Assembly (NCBI RefSeq): GCF_029674545.1
Contig: NZ_CP121354.1
Span: 2,365,001 to 2,429,000, forward strand
Length of the DNA stretch: 64,000 nt
Source of the DNA: Mesorhizobium sp. WSM4904
GTDB taxonomy: Bacteria; Pseudomonadota; Alphaproteobacteria; Rhizobiales; Rhizobiaceae
Reading direction: 5' to 3'
A program made the translations under genes and the position numbers. This document shows positions 35,726 to 48,742 of this stretch, in pieces. The notes under the pieces are model-generated. The model had not been told where the DNA came from, did no database searches, and saw only the letters and a list, made by a program, of their open reading frames with translations. Positions within the stretch are counted from its first letter, which is position 1; the number at the start of each line of letters is the position of its first letter.

Positions 35726-36841
35726 TCAGAGAATGCGCTTCTCGGTCGCCGGGTCGAAGAACACCGCCTTGCTGAGGTTGAAGGCCAGCGGCGTGCTGGT
35801 GCCGGGCTGGATCCTCGCATCGGCGCGCAGCCGCGCCACCACGCCCTTGCCGCCGAGATTGGTGACCGCGAAAGTATCCGATCCCGCCGGCTCTACCACT
35901 TCGATGTGGCAGTCGGCGGTGGCGATCTCGGACCCGTTGCGTTCCGCCCCTTCCGGGTCGGTCAGCGCTTCCGGGCGGACGCCGAAGATGACCGGCTTGT
36001 CCTTGAAGGCCGCAAGGCCGGCCGGCGCGCCGGGAAGCGACAGCGTGATCGGCTGGCGCGCCTCGCGATCGAGCACGACGGCCAACCCGCTGCCATTGGC
36101 GCCGATCTTGGCCGGGATCAGGTTCATCGCCGGCGAGCCCATGAAGTCGGCGACGAACACGTTGGTGGGGTTGTTGTAGACTTCGGCCGGCGTGCCGAAC
36201 TGCTGCACCTCGCCGTCGCGCATGACGGCGATCTTGGTCGCCAGCGTCATCGCCTCGATCTGGTCGTGGGTGACGTAGACGATCGTCGTGCCGGTCGTGG
36301 CGTGCAGGCGCTTGATTTCGATGCGCATGTCGACGCGCAGCTTGGCGTCGAGGTTGGAGAGCGGCTCGTCGAACAGAAAGAGTTTCGGATCGCGCACCAG
36401 CGCACGGCCCATGGCGACGCGCTGGCGCTGGCCGCCGGAGAGCTGGCTGGGCTTGCGCTGCAGGAGGTGGCCGATCTGCAGGATCTTGGCCACCTTGTCG
36501 ATCGCCGCCTGCCGTTCCGCCGCCGGCACGCCGCGCATCTCCATGCCGAAGGCGATGTTTCCAGCCACCGTCATGTTCGGATAGAGCGCGTAGCTCTGGA
36601 AGACCATGGCGATGTCGCGCTTCGAGGGATGCAGATCGTTGATCGCGCGCCCGTCGACGCGGATCTGGCCCTCGGTGATGTTCTCCAGGCCGGCGATGGT
36701 GTTGAGCAGCGTGGACTTGCCGCAGCCTGACGGACCGACCAGCACGAGGAAGCCGCCCTTTTCGAGCTCGACATTGATGCCCTTCAGGATCTCGACATTC
36801 CCGAAGCGCTTCTTCAGCCCATCAATTTCCAAAAAAGCCAT
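35726..36841 (-). CDS. Sugar ABC transporter ATP-binding protein (UgpC/MsmK-like)
   Basis: A 371-residue ATPase. Walker A is GPSGCGKST (about residues 36-44), the signature LSGGQRQRVAMGRA, Walker B FLFDEPLSNLDA and the switch YVTHDQIEA. A TOBE_2 domain fills residues 240-370. The ATG at 36841 opens with MAFLEIDGLKKRFG; the longer frame upstream is a shadow of the permease gene. It energises the CUT1-type importer encoded by the next three genes upstream. Confidence 0.93.
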   Translation of the reverse strand: MAFLEIDGLKKRFGNVEILKGINVELEKGGFLVLVGPSGCGKSTLLNTIAGLENITEGQIRVDGRAINDLHPSKRDIAMVFQSYALYPNMTVAGNIAFGMEMRGVPAAERQAAIDKVAKILQIGHLLQRKPSQLSGGQRQRVAMGRALVRDPKLFLFDEPLSNLDAKLRVDMRIEIKRLHATTGTTIVYVTHDQIEAMTLATKIAVMRDGEVQQFGTPAEVYNNPTNVFVADFMGSPAMNLIPAKIGANGSGLAVVLDREARQPITLSLPGAPAGLAAFKDKPVIFGVRPEALTDPEGAERNGSEIATADCHIEVVEPAGSDTFAVTNLGGKGVVARLRADARIQPGTSTPLAFNLSKAVFFDPATEKRIL

Positions 36842-36864
36842 GGTCGTTCCTTCAAGAAAGAGGG

Positions 36865-37809
36865 TCAGCCCTTGACCGCGCCCGCCATCAGCCCGCGCAC
36901 GAAATAGCGGCCGGCGACGACGTAGACGATCAGGGTGGGGAGTGCTGCGATCATCGCCGCCGCCATGTTGACGTTGTATTCGACGACGCCGGTCGAGGTG
37001 TTGACGACATTGTTCAGCGCCACCGTCATCGGCATCACGTCGCCGGTGCCGGCATAGGCCGAGGCGAACAGGAAGTCGTTCCAGATGTTGGTGAACTGGT
37101 AGATGACGGTGACGACGAAGATCGGCATCGAGTTGGGCAGCATGATGCGGCGGAAGATCTGGAAGAAGGAGGCGCCGTCGACCTGCGCCGCCTTGATCAG
37201 TTCGGTCGGGAAGGCCTCGTAGTAGTTGCGGAAGAACAGCGTGGTGAAGCCGAGGCCATAGACCACATGGACGAAGACCAGGTTCACCGTCGAATTGCCG
37301 AGGCCGAAGTTGAACCCGGTCGCGTTCCGCAGGCTGGCGCCGAAGCGGCCGATGCTGCCGAGAATCGTCGCCATCGGCAAAAGCACCGACTGGAACGGGA
37401 TGAAGCAGGCGAACAGCATCATCGCGAAGACCAGCGTGTGGCCGCGGAAGCGCCATTTGGTCAGCACATAGCCGTTGAGCGCGCCGAGCAGCGTGGAGAT
37501 CAGCACCGCCGGCACCACCATCTTGATGGAGTTCCAGAAGTAACCCTTGATGCCGGCGCAGGTAAGGCCGACGCAGGTCTGGCCCCAGGCCTTGAACCAC
37601 GGCTCGATTGTGGGCGACTGCGGCAGCGCCAGCATGTTGCCGTTCTGGATCTCGTCCATGGTCTTGAACGAGGTGACCAGCATGACGAAGAGCGGCATCA
37701 GATAGAATAGCGCGAACAGCGCGAGCAGACCGTAGACGACGATGCGGTTTATCGTCCTGGCGCTGACGCCGCTCGAGGCCTGGCGGGCCGGTGAGGCAAC
37801 AGTGCTCAT
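36865..37809 (-). CDS. Carbohydrate ABC transporter permease (MalG-like)
   Basis: A 314-residue permease with six helices and the EAA loop ELIKAAQVDGASFFQIF. The start overlaps the upstream permease stop by four bases (ATGA). It has an unusual periplasmic segment with two cysteines (GQTCVGLTCAG), which could form a disulphide. It is the second permease of the CUT1 importer. Confidence 0.9.
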   Translation of the reverse strand: MSTVASPARQASSGVSARTINRIVVYGLLALFALFYLMPLFVMLVTSFKTMDEIQNGNMLALPQSPTIEPWFKAWGQTCVGLTCAGIKGYFWNSIKMVVPAVLISTLLGALNGYVLTKWRFRGHTLVFAMMLFACFIPFQSVLLPMATILGSIGRFGASLRNATGFNFGLGNSTVNLVFVHVVYGLGFTTLFFRNYYEAFPTELIKAAQVDGASFFQIFRRIMLPNSMPIFVVTVIYQFTNIWNDFLFASAYAGTGDVMPMTVALNNVVNTSTGVVEYNVNMAAAMIAALPTLIVYVVAGRYFVRGLMAGAVKG

Positions 37810-38765
37810 CGCGGCTTCTCCCTGAGCTCGGAATAGAGGTAAGGCACGATGATCGCTGTCAGCGTCATCAGCATGATCACCGCGCTGGCCGAGCCGACCG
37901 CCATCTCGTTGCGCTTGAAGGTGAACTCATACATGAAGTTGGATGGCAGCCAGGCCGAGCCGCCCGGGCCGCCGCTGGTCAGCGCCACGACCAGGTCGTA
38001 GGACTTGATGGCGAGGTGGGCGAGCACGATGAAGGCCGAGAGGAACACCGGCCGCAGAAGCGGAATGACGATGCGGCGGTAGAGCTGGAAGGTGGAGGCG
38101 CCGTCGATCTGCGCAGCCTTCATGATCTCGCCGTCGATGCCGCGCAAACCGGCCAGGAACATCGCCATGATGAAGCCGGAAGCCTGCCAGACGCCGGCGA
38201 TCACCACCGTGTAGATGACGAAATCCTTGTTCTTGATCCAGTCGAAATGGAAGCTCGTCCAGCCCCATTGATGCAGCGTCTGCTCGAGGCCGAGGCCGGG
38301 GTCGAGGAACCATTTCCAGGCGACGCCGGTGACGATGAAAGACAGTGCCATCGGGTAGAGGTAGATCGGCCGCAGCATGCCTTCGCCGCGGATCTTCTGG
38401 TCGAGCAGGATGGCCAGGAACAGGCCGAGCGCCAGGCAGATCAGGATATAGAGGAAGCCGAAAATGCCCATGTTGGTGATCGAGGTGTACCAGCTCGACG
38501 GCGGGTCGCTCTCGAAGGTCCAGCGCCACAGCCGCTGATAGGCGCGGGCGCCGGTTATGGCATAGGACGGGAAGGTCTTGGAGTTGGTGAACGACAGATA
38601 GATCGTCCACAGGATGAAGCCATAGACGAACACGATCGTCGCCGCGAAGCTCGGCGCAAGAACGATCTTCGGCAACAGATCCTGCAGCCGCGAGCGGACG
38701 GTCGCGTCAGGGCGGGCGTCATGCTCCGGTGTCAGCTTGATTTGGGTTTCGGCGACTGTGCTCAT
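37806..38765 (-). CDS. Carbohydrate ABC transporter permease (MalF-like)
   Basis: A 319-residue permease with six main helices and an EAA loop EIMKAAQIDGASTFQLY. The ATG at 38765 (MSTVAETQIK) is preferred to an earlier start in arginine-rich sequence. It pairs with the overlapping MalG-like gene. A hairpin and a repeat lie between it and the binding-protein gene. Confidence 0.9.
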   Translation of the reverse strand: MSTVAETQIKLTPEHDARPDATVRSRLQDLLPKIVLAPSFAATIVFVYGFILWTIYLSFTNSKTFPSYAITGARAYQRLWRWTFESDPPSSWYTSITNMGIFGFLYILICLALGLFLAILLDQKIRGEGMLRPIYLYPMALSFIVTGVAWKWFLDPGLGLEQTLHQWGWTSFHFDWIKNKDFVIYTVVIAGVWQASGFIMAMFLAGLRGIDGEIMKAAQIDGASTFQLYRRIVIPLLRPVFLSAFIVLAHLAIKSYDLVVALTSGGPGGSAWLPSNFMYEFTFKRNEMAVGSASAVIMLMTLTAIIVPYLYSELREKPR

Positions 38766-38848
38766 CGGCTCATCCAGTACCGGTTGGTCGGGAGCTCTCC
38801 GGCGCGAAGCGCGCCAGGATGCATCCCGCACCGTTTGTGACAGGGGAC

Positions 38849-38870
38849 CTCCCCCGCCGAAGCGGGGGAG
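38849..38870. other. Intercistronic hairpin after the sugar-binding protein gene
   Basis: CTCCCCCGC, loop CGAA, GCGGGGGAG: a 9-base GC stem, extended by outer ACAGG/CCTGT pairs. It lies downstream of the binding-protein gene and before the permease gene on the minus strand, the usual place for a hairpin that raises the binding-protein level. Confidence 0.65.
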
Positions 38871-38886
38871 ACCTGTTGGTTTGTTC

Positions 38887-38925
38887 GCGCAATTCCGGAC
38901 GGAAAACCGCTTCCTGGAATTGCGC
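38887..38925. repeat. Rhizobial intergenic repeat, short copy
   Basis: GCGCAATTCC (38887-38896) and GGAATTGCGC (38916-38925) flank CGGAAAACCGC. This is a shortened version of the second inverted repeat at 13783-13826. It lies next to the hairpin at 38849-38870 in the same operon gap. Confidence 0.65.
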
Positions 38926-38937
38926 CGGCGAAAAGCC

Positions 38938-40191
38938 TTACTTGGCGTCGTCGATCGCCTTGACCAGCTCGGTCACGGCCTCGTCCGAGCTCTTGATCTG
39001 CCCATGGACGAACTTCGAGATGACGTCCTTGTATGCGTTGGCAACCGCCGGGGGCGCGCCGTAGCCCTGGGCGAGCGAGCCGAACAGCGTGCCGCCCTCA
39101 TTGGCCTTCTTCAGGTCGGCGATGCCCTTCTTGCCGCAGGCGTCGAAGTCGGTGTCAGGCACGTCGGTGCGGGCAGGAACCGAGCCCTTCACGACGTTGA
39201 AGGCAGACTGGAAGCTCTTCGACAGGGTGGCGGTGGCCAGAGCGACCTGGGCGGCCTTGCGGTCGTCCGGAACGTTGAACATGCCGAACATGTCGGAGTT
39301 GTAGATCACCGAGCCGTCGGTGCCCGGGAAGCGGTAGCAGAGAAAGTCGGTGCCCGGGGTCTTTTTGGCGGCGTGGAACTCGCCCTTGGCCCAGTCGCCC
39401 ATGACCTGAACCAGCGCGTCGCCCTTGATGACCATGGCGGTGGCGAGGTTCCAGTCGCGGCCCGAGAAGTTCGGATCTACATAGGTGACGAGCTTGGCGA
39501 GGTTGTCGAACGACTTCTTCATCGTGTCGGACTTGAGCGACTCCTCATCGAGGTCGTTCATCGCCTTCTTGTAGAACTCCGGTCCGCCGGTCGACAGCAC
39601 GACGGAGTCGAACATGGTGGCTTCCTGCCAGTTCTGACCGCCGAGCGCCAACGGGATAACGCCCGCGGCCTTCGCCTTGTCGAGGAGGGCGATGAAGTCG
39701 TCGAAGGTCTTCGGCTCGGTGCCGCCGATCTTGTCCATCACCGCCTTGTTGATCCACAGCCAGTTGACGGAGTGGACGTTGACCGGAGCCGCGACCCACT
39801 TGCCGTCATAGACGGAGAACTTCTGCAGGGCGGCGGGAACCGATTTGTCCCAGCCTTCCTTCTGGGCCGTCTCGGTCAGGTCGCCCATGACGCCGGCGGC
39901 GGCATAGTCGAGCACGGTGTAGCCCAGCATCTGCGAGGCGGTCGGATAGTTGCCGGCCGCAACCATCGCCTTCAGCGCGGTCATGGCGGCGTCGCCGCCG
40001 CCGCCGGCCACCGGCACGTCCTTCCAGGCATAGCCTTCCTTGGCCAGATCCTGCTTCAGCACGTTCAGAGCGGCCGCTTCGCCGCCCGACGTCCACCAAT
40101 GCAGCATCTGCACTTCCTTGACGTCCGCGGCATGCGCCGAGAACGCAAAGCTCGTCGCAAGAGCCGTTCCGATAAGCAGTTTGCGCAACAT
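38938..40191 (-). CDS. Sugar ABC transporter substrate-binding protein
   Basis: A 417-residue periplasmic protein with a signal peptide ending AFSAHA (about residue 21). The mature start [20 protein letters not shown] and the following [16 protein letters not shown] resemble the glucose/mannose-type binding proteins of CUT1 importers. The ATG at 40191 follows GGGAGG. It is the first transporter gene of the operon and is followed by a hairpin. A monosaccharide or a derivative is the most likely ligand. Confidence 0.9.
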   Translation of the reverse strand: MLRKLLIGTALATSFAFSAHAADVKEVQMLHWWTSGGEAAALNVLKQDLAKEGYAWKDVPVAGGGGDAAMTALKAMVAAGNYPTASQMLGYTVLDYAAAGVMGDLTETAQKEGWDKSVPAALQKFSVYDGKWVAAPVNVHSVNWLWINKAVMDKIGGTEPKTFDDFIALLDKAKAAGVIPLALGGQNWQEATMFDSVVLSTGGPEFYKKAMNDLDEESLKSDTMKKSFDNLAKLVTYVDPNFSGRDWNLATAMVIKGDALVQVMGDWAKGEFHAAKKTPGTDFLCYRFPGTDGSVIYNSDMFGMFNVPDDRKAAQVALATATLSKSFQSAFNVVKGSVPARTDVPDTDFDACGKKGIADLKKANEGGTLFGSLAQGYGAPPAVANAYKDVISKFVHGQIKSSDEAVTELVKAIDDAK

Positions 40192-40250
40192 TTACTACCT
40201 CCCTTGTTGCAGTCACATAACCGGCGGGGTGACCGCCGGGGTCTCCCAAC

Positions 40251-41762
40251 TCAGCCGACCCACCAACCGGTGCGCTGGCCGCGATGAAACTGGATGGTCT
40301 TTTCCTCGGTATAGTCCTCGACGGCGCGTTTGCCGAGTTCGCGTCCGAGACCGGACTGCTTGTAGCCGCCGAAGGGCAGTTCGGGATAACCTTCCATGAA
40401 CGTATTTACCCAAACCGTCCCCGAACGCACTCCGCGCGCCACCGACATGCATGTGTCGATGCTGGCGCTCCACACACCCGCAGACAGACCATAGGGCGTG
40501 TTGTTGGCGATGTGCAATGCCTTTTCAATCGTTTCAAATGTGAGGACGGACAGCACCGGCCCGAATACTTCCTCGCGGGCGATGGCCATGTCCTCGGTGA
40601 CGCCCCGCACGATGGTCGGATCGAGATACTGGCCGGCATTGGAGGCGAGCTGTCCGCCGCCGCTGAAGACGCTGCCGCCGTCGGTTTTCGCTGCCGTCAC
40701 ATAGCCGGCTACTTTTTCCATATGGTCGGCGGAGATCATGGCGCCGACCTTGGTGCGGTCGTCAAGCGGGTCGCCGACTTTCACCTTCTCGGCCAGCGCC
40801 TTGACGGTCCTGAGGAAGTCATCGGCGATCGCTTCATGCACGATCAGCCGGCTGCCGGCATTGCAGCATTCGCCGGCATTGAAGAAGCCGCCGAACACCG
40901 CCGCATCCGCCGCCGCCTCGAGGTCGGCGTCGGGGAAGACGATCTGGCCGTTCTTGCCGCCGAGTTCCATCGACACCTTCTTCAGCGAGTTCGAGGCCGC
41001 CGCCATGGTCATCTTGCCGACGCGGGTCGAGCCGGTGAAGGACACCATCTCGACCAGCGGATGGCTGACCATCGGCGCGCCGACATCAGCGCCGAAGCCG
41101 GCGAGGATGTTGACGACGCCGGCCGGCAGCCCGGCCTCCAGCAGGATGTCGCCGAGCACGAAGGTCGAGGCCGAGGTCATCTCGCTCGGCTTCACCACCG
41201 CCGTGCAGCCGGCGGCGAGCGCGAAGGGCAGTTTCTGGCTGATGATCAGGAAGGGGAAATTCCATGGCGTGATGATCGAGACGACGCCGATCGGTTCGCG
41301 CAGCACCACGCCCAGCATATCGTCGCCGAGATTGGCGTAGCTCTCGCCATGCAGCGTGCGGGCAAGCGAGGCGGCGTAGCGCCAGATGTCGACCGCACCG
41401 CCGATCTCGCCGCGCGCCTGCGCGATCGGCTTGCCGGATTCCAGCGCGTCAAGCCGCGCGATCTCCTCCAGCCGGGTCTCGATCAGGTCGGCCGCCTTGA
41501 GCAGCACGGCCGCGCGCTCGGCAGCCTTCATGCGCGGCCAGGGACCTGTCTCGAAGGCCCGGTGCGCGGCCTGCACGGCCGCCTCGACCTCCGCGGCGCC
41601 CGCCTGGGCGTAGCGCGACACGGCAAAACCGTGGCCGGGGCTCATGCGCTCGATGGTGCGGCCGTCGCGGGCGTCGACATGGCTGCCGTCGATCAGAAGC
41701 TTGTAGGCCTTCGGCGCCTGGGACGCCTCGGCCGGCATGGAAATCTTGAGTGGTGCGTTCAT
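40251..41762 (-). CDS. Aldehyde dehydrogenase family protein (betaine aldehyde-type)
   Basis: A 503-residue NAD(P)+-dependent aldehyde dehydrogenase. It shows TPWNFPFLI, FTGSTRVGK, MELGGKNGQIV (catalytic Glu) and NAGECCNAGSR (catalytic Cys). It could oxidise the aldehyde made by either GMC enzyme of the operon. It starts ten bases after the enoyl-CoA hydratase stop. Confidence 0.92.
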   Translation of the reverse strand: MNAPLKISMPAEASQAPKAYKLLIDGSHVDARDGRTIERMSPGHGFAVSRYAQAGAAEVEAAVQAAHRAFETGPWPRMKAAERAAVLLKAADLIETRLEEIARLDALESGKPIAQARGEIGGAVDIWRYAASLARTLHGESYANLGDDMLGVVLREPIGVVSIITPWNFPFLIISQKLPFALAAGCTAVVKPSEMTSASTFVLGDILLEAGLPAGVVNILAGFGADVGAPMVSHPLVEMVSFTGSTRVGKMTMAAASNSLKKVSMELGGKNGQIVFPDADLEAAADAAVFGGFFNAGECCNAGSRLIVHEAIADDFLRTVKALAEKVKVGDPLDDRTKVGAMISADHMEKVAGYVTAAKTDGGSVFSGGGQLASNAGQYLDPTIVRGVTEDMAIAREEVFGPVLSVLTFETIEKALHIANNTPYGLSAGVWSASIDTCMSVARGVRSGTVWVNTFMEGYPELPFGGYKQSGLGRELGKRAVEDYTEEKTIQFHRGQRTGWWVG

Positions 41763-41772
41763 GGTGCTTTCT

Positions 41773-42541
41773 CTAGGATCTCGAAAAGGCCGGCTTCCGC
41801 TTGGCCTTGAAGGCGCCGACGCCGGCTTTCAGGTCGCCGGTGAGCGCAATGAAGCCGCTGGCCAGCGCCTCGGTCGCCGCGGCATTCTCCTCGCCCTCGG
41901 CGACGCCGATCATCAGCTTGGCGGCCTCGGTCGCCAGCGGGCCGCGTTCGGCGATTTTTTCGGCCCAGGCCCAGGCATCCTCCAACGCCTTGCCGGTCTC
42001 GACGACGCGGTCGACGATGCCAAGCGCGAGCGCATCGGCTGCCAGAAAAATCTCGCCGCCGAGCGCCATGCGCCGCACCGCCTGCGCGCCGAAGCGGCGC
42101 ACGGCGCGCTGGGTGCCGGACCAGCCGGGGACCACGCCGATCGAAGTCTCGGGGAAGCCGAGCTTCACTTGCGTCTCGGCGACGCGGAAGTCACAGGCCG
42201 CTGCGAGCTCCAGCCCGCCGCCCAGCGCATGGCCGGAGAGCACCGCGATGGTCGGCTGCCTAAGCCGCGCCAGCCGGTCGAAGACGCGGTGGCCGAAGCG
42301 GACCCATTGCACCTGGAAATCGGCGGCACTCAACTGTGCCCAGGCCTCGACGTCGCCGCCGGCGCAGAAGCCCTTGCCTTCGCCGCGGATGAGCACGACG
42401 CGGACGCCTTCGGCCAGTTCCGCCTCGCCAAGTGCGGCTTCGAGCGCGCGCAGCATCGGGATGTCGAGCGCATTGAACTTTTCCGGACGACGCAGCGTGA
42501 CGATGCCGACGGCGCCGTCTTGCTCGAAAGTGACGAGGCGT

Positions 42542-42549
<8 letters not shown>
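41773..42549 (-). CDS. Enoyl-CoA hydratase/isomerase family protein
   Basis: A 258-residue crotonase-fold protein. The oxyanion-hole segments are GKGFCAGGDVEAW near residue 62 and ALGGGLELAAACDFRVA near residue 105, followed by PETSIGVVPGWSGTQR, where a catalytic Glu is normally found. The ATG at 42549 overlaps the end of the CoA-transferase gene by eight bases. The reaction could be hydration, isomerisation or hydrolysis of an acyl-CoA made by that transferase. Confidence 0.87.
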
Positions 42550-46205
<3,656 letters not shown>

Positions 46206-46241
46206 ATCCGTGACTTCCTCCGCGTCGATATCGAGATCTAT

Positions 46242-46277
46242 TGGAACGTTCTAAACACCTCGGCAATCTGGAGTCAA
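46242..46277 (-). promoter_or_regulatory. LacI-operon promoter and operator 1
   Basis: On the minus strand: -35 TTGACT (complement of 46272-46277), 18 bases, -10 TAGAAC (46248-46253). The operator TGGAACGTTCTA (46242-46253) covers the -10. It differs by one base from the perfect palindrome at 46396-46407. Confidence 0.65.
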
Positions 46278-46386
46278 TCGGGATTCTCGTGAAATTCGGA
46301 AAAATTGATGGATGCCCCCGTAATGCAAGGGTCTTACACTGAAATTCGACATTGAATCGCTTCAGCCGGCAGAACCATAAAGATCC

Positions 46387-46415
46387 TTGATTTATTGGAA
46401 CGTTCCATCTATAGC
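46387..46415 (+). promoter_or_regulatory. DUF993 promoter and operator 2
   Basis: TTGATT (46387-46392), a 17-base spacer, then TATAGC (46410-46415). The perfect palindrome TGGAACGTTCCA (46396-46407) fills the spacer, so a bound repressor would exclude RNA polymerase. The gene starts 20 bases downstream behind AAAGGGAGA. Confidence 0.72.
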
Positions 46416-46435
46416 TGCCGCAAAGGGAGACTTCC

Positions 46436-47590
46436 ATGGACATCATCCTGCCTGCGGAGAATGGCGACCGCGTCAGCTACAGGCTGGTCGGTCAGCCGGT
46501 AGAGCCCGTCATCGGCGCGGATTTCCCGCGCATCGCCTATGCCGCGGCCCATGTCGTCGCCAATCCATTCGCCATGACCGATCCCTGGTCTCAGGCTGCG
46601 GTCGACTGGGACAAGACCATGGCCTTTCGCCATCATCTGTGGCGGCTCGGTTTCCGCATCGCGGAAGCCATGGACACTTCGCAGCGCGGCATGGGTTTCG
46701 ACTGGGCGAGCGCGAAGGAACTGATCCGGCGCTCGATCGCCGAGGCACACACGGTGAAGGGCGCCGATCTCGCTTCGGGCGCCGGCACCGACCACCTGGC
46801 GCCCTCGGCGGCAAAGTCGCTCGACGACGTGATCCGCGCCTATGAGGAGCAGTTCGCGTTCATCGAGGGCGAGGGCGGCAAGGCGATCATGATGGCGAGC
46901 CGCGCGCTGGCGGCGGTGGCCAAGGGGCCGGACGACTATGCGCGCGTCTACGACCGCATCCTCAGCCAAGCTTCCGGCAAGGTCATCCTGCACTGGCTCG
47001 GCGACATGTTCGACTCGGCGCTGAAAGGCTATTGGGGAAGCGACGATTTCGAGTCCGCGCTCGATACGGTCGTCGCCATCATCGAGCGGCATGCCGACAA
47101 GGTCGAAGGCATAAAGATATCGCTGCTCGACGCCGGCAAGGAGGTACGGCTGCGCGACCGCCTGCCCGAGGGCGTGGTGATGTTCACCGGCGACGATTTC
47201 AACTATCCGGAACTGATCGCCGGCGACGGCAAGAAGCATTCGCATGCGCTGCTCGGCATCTTCGACGCCATCGCGCCGGTTGCCAACGCCGCGCTGGCGA
47301 AGCTCGGCGCAGGAGACCGGGCCAGCTATGACGCGCTGATGGCGCCAACCGTGCCGCTGTCGCGGAAAATCTTCGAGGCACCGACCGAATATTATAAGGC
47401 CGGCATCGTCTTCATGGCGTGGCTGAACGACCACCAGGATCATTTCGCCATGGTCGGCGGCATGCAGTCGGCGCGCGGCATATGCCACTACGCCGACATC
47501 TTTCGCCTGGCCGATCAGGCCGGATTGCTGGCCGATCCCGAGCGCGCCATCACCAGGATGAAAGCCCTCTGCTCGGTCGCGGGCGTTTGA
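46436..47590 (+). CDS. DUF993 family protein (dihydrodipicolinate synthase-related)
   Basis: A 384-residue protein that I match to the DUF993 family by its overall pattern, including IAYAAAHVVANPF near residue 34, GKVILHWLGDMFD near residue 180 and VEGIKISLLDAGKE near residue 222. The family is predicted to adopt a TIM-barrel aldolase fold related to dihydrodipicolinate synthase, and the lysine in GIKIS is at a plausible Schiff-base position (inference). It is expressed divergently from the LacI operon and shares its operator, so it is probably an enzyme of the same pathway, perhaps a retro-aldol or dehydratase step. Confidence 0.8.
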   Translation: MDIILPAENGDRVSYRLVGQPVEPVIGADFPRIAYAAAHVVANPFAMTDPWSQAAVDWDKTMAFRHHLWRLGFRIAEAMDTSQRGMGFDWASAKELIRRSIAEAHTVKGADLASGAGTDHLAPSAAKSLDDVIRAYEEQFAFIEGEGGKAIMMASRALAAVAKGPDDYARVYDRILSQASGKVILHWLGDMFDSALKGYWGSDDFESALDTVVAIIERHADKVEGIKISLLDAGKEVRLRDRLPEGVVMFTGDDFNYPELIAGDGKKHSHALLGIFDAIAPVANAALAKLGAGDRASYDALMAPTVPLSRKIFEAPTEYYKAGIVFMAWLNDHQDHFAMVGGMQSARGICHYADIFRLADQAGLLADPERAITRMKALCSVAGV

Positions 47591-47621
47591 ATCAGGCAGT
47601 CCTATCTTCTACGCGATGGCA

Positions 47622-47903
47622 TCAGCCGCGCTCGACAGTGGAAGGCTGTCCTGGAGCGGCGAAAGAAATCAGGGCCGGCGCCATATCGAGCTCGAACGGG
47701 ATCGTGTGAAAACTCTGACCGCGGCTTTGCAGCAGGTCGACGATGCGCGCTTCCTCGTCAGGGTCGACGATCCGGTTGACGATCCAGAATTTCTCGCAGT
47801 CCGGGAGTTCAGGTTCATTGTCCAGGACGAACCGGACATTGTCGTGTGACTGGCCCTTCCTGTGCCGTGGCTCCAAGTCATTGCCGATGATGCGGACGAG
47901 CAT
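47622..47903 (-). pseudogene. N-terminal fragment of a glycosyltransferase-like protein
   Basis: A 93-residue open frame starting at the ATG at 47903 after AAGGA. It opens MLVRIIGNDLEPRHRKGQ and continues NVRFVLDNEPELPDCEKFWI with VNRIVDPDEE, a pattern I associate with the start of larger glycosyltransferase-like proteins in rhizobia. The similarity stops near HTIPFEL, and the tail is of different character and ends right beside the DUF993 gene. It looks like a 3'-truncated remnant. Recognition of the family is from memory and is moderate at best. Confidence 0.4.
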
Positions 47904-48358
47904 GAAGCTGTCCTTCGCGGGGCGGGTTGCGAGGTCTCATAAGCTCACGGGCGGCGTCGACGCGCTGCCGCGCCAGACGATCGCGGGCGGCTTGCTTTGC
48001 CGCCCGTTCGCGTATCCGGGCAAGGGTGGCAAGCGGCGCGCTCGCGCGTTTGAGTTCGCGATAGACGCGCAACCAGACCACTCATGTGCCCAGACTTGCG
48101 GCTGGACATCGCAGTCCGCGTGCGATTGCCGGCGGACGGAAGAGCGGAGTCTCTATTGGAATTAGGACAATCCTCCCGAAATCGGCTCTGCGTGCCTGTT
48201 ATTCGGATTGTGTCACAGTTCTATTCAATCGATGCGCTCAAACAGATAGGCAAGGACGCTTGCCCCGCTACGACCGGCACTCCTCCGGTTCGCTAGACAA
48301 GCGCCCGGCTCCACGCTTAGCTGCCAGGGCAGTTCAGATCATCAGGGAGCGCTTCAGC
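47904..48358. other. Gene-poor gap
   Basis: About 450 bases without a convincing gene. A 67-codon minus-strand frame (47878-48081, GTG start, very arginine-rich) overlaps the fragment to its left but has no clear ribosome site. A plus-strand frame running into the DUF1330 gene has no coding character before 48359. No RNA gene or repeat was recognised. Confidence 0.5.
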
Positions 48359-48652
48359 GTGAAGGGATACTGGCTCATCGTCGGAACCGAGATTTCGGAC
48401 CAGGAAGCGCAGGCGGAATACGGCCGGCTCTGGAAGCCGATCGGCGAAAAATACCAGGCGCGAACCAACACGACGAAGCAGCCGCCGCTGCTTGTCGAGG
48501 CGCGCGATGCCAAGCGCATGGTGCTTGTGGAGTTTCCGTCGCTGGAGATCGCCAAGGCCTGCTACGCCGACCCGGCCTATGAAGAAGCCATGCGCTTCGC
48601 GCTCAAGGCGTCGAGTCGCGTGCTGGTGATGTTCGAAGGGGACCTCGGGTAG
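48359..48652 (+). CDS. DUF1330 domain-containing protein
   Basis: A 97-residue protein starting at a GTG at 48359, with GGGAG upstream. It opens KGYWLIVGTEISDQEAQAEY and has LVEFPSLEIAKACYADPAYEEA, the usual DUF1330 (ferredoxin-like dimeric alpha/beta) pattern. The long frame before the GTG is not coding in character. The function is unknown; the family fold is shared with EthD and Dabb proteins. Confidence 0.82.
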   Translation: MKGYWLIVGTEISDQEAQAEYGRLWKPIGEKYQARTNTTKQPPLLVEARDAKRMVLVEFPSLEIAKACYADPAYEEAMRFALKASSRVLVMFEGDLG

Positions 48653-48742
48653 CCGGCGGGCGTAGCGCCACTGGAGAACCGCTAACTTGCGCTCGATCCG
48701 AGACGGCCATCGCCATGGCCGTCCGCAACAATTCAAGGGACG

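Noticed and set aside
35726..37600. A 624-codon version of the sugar ABC ATPase
   Set aside because: The first 253 codons are an out-of-frame shadow of the permease gene; the real ATPase starts at the ATG at 36841.
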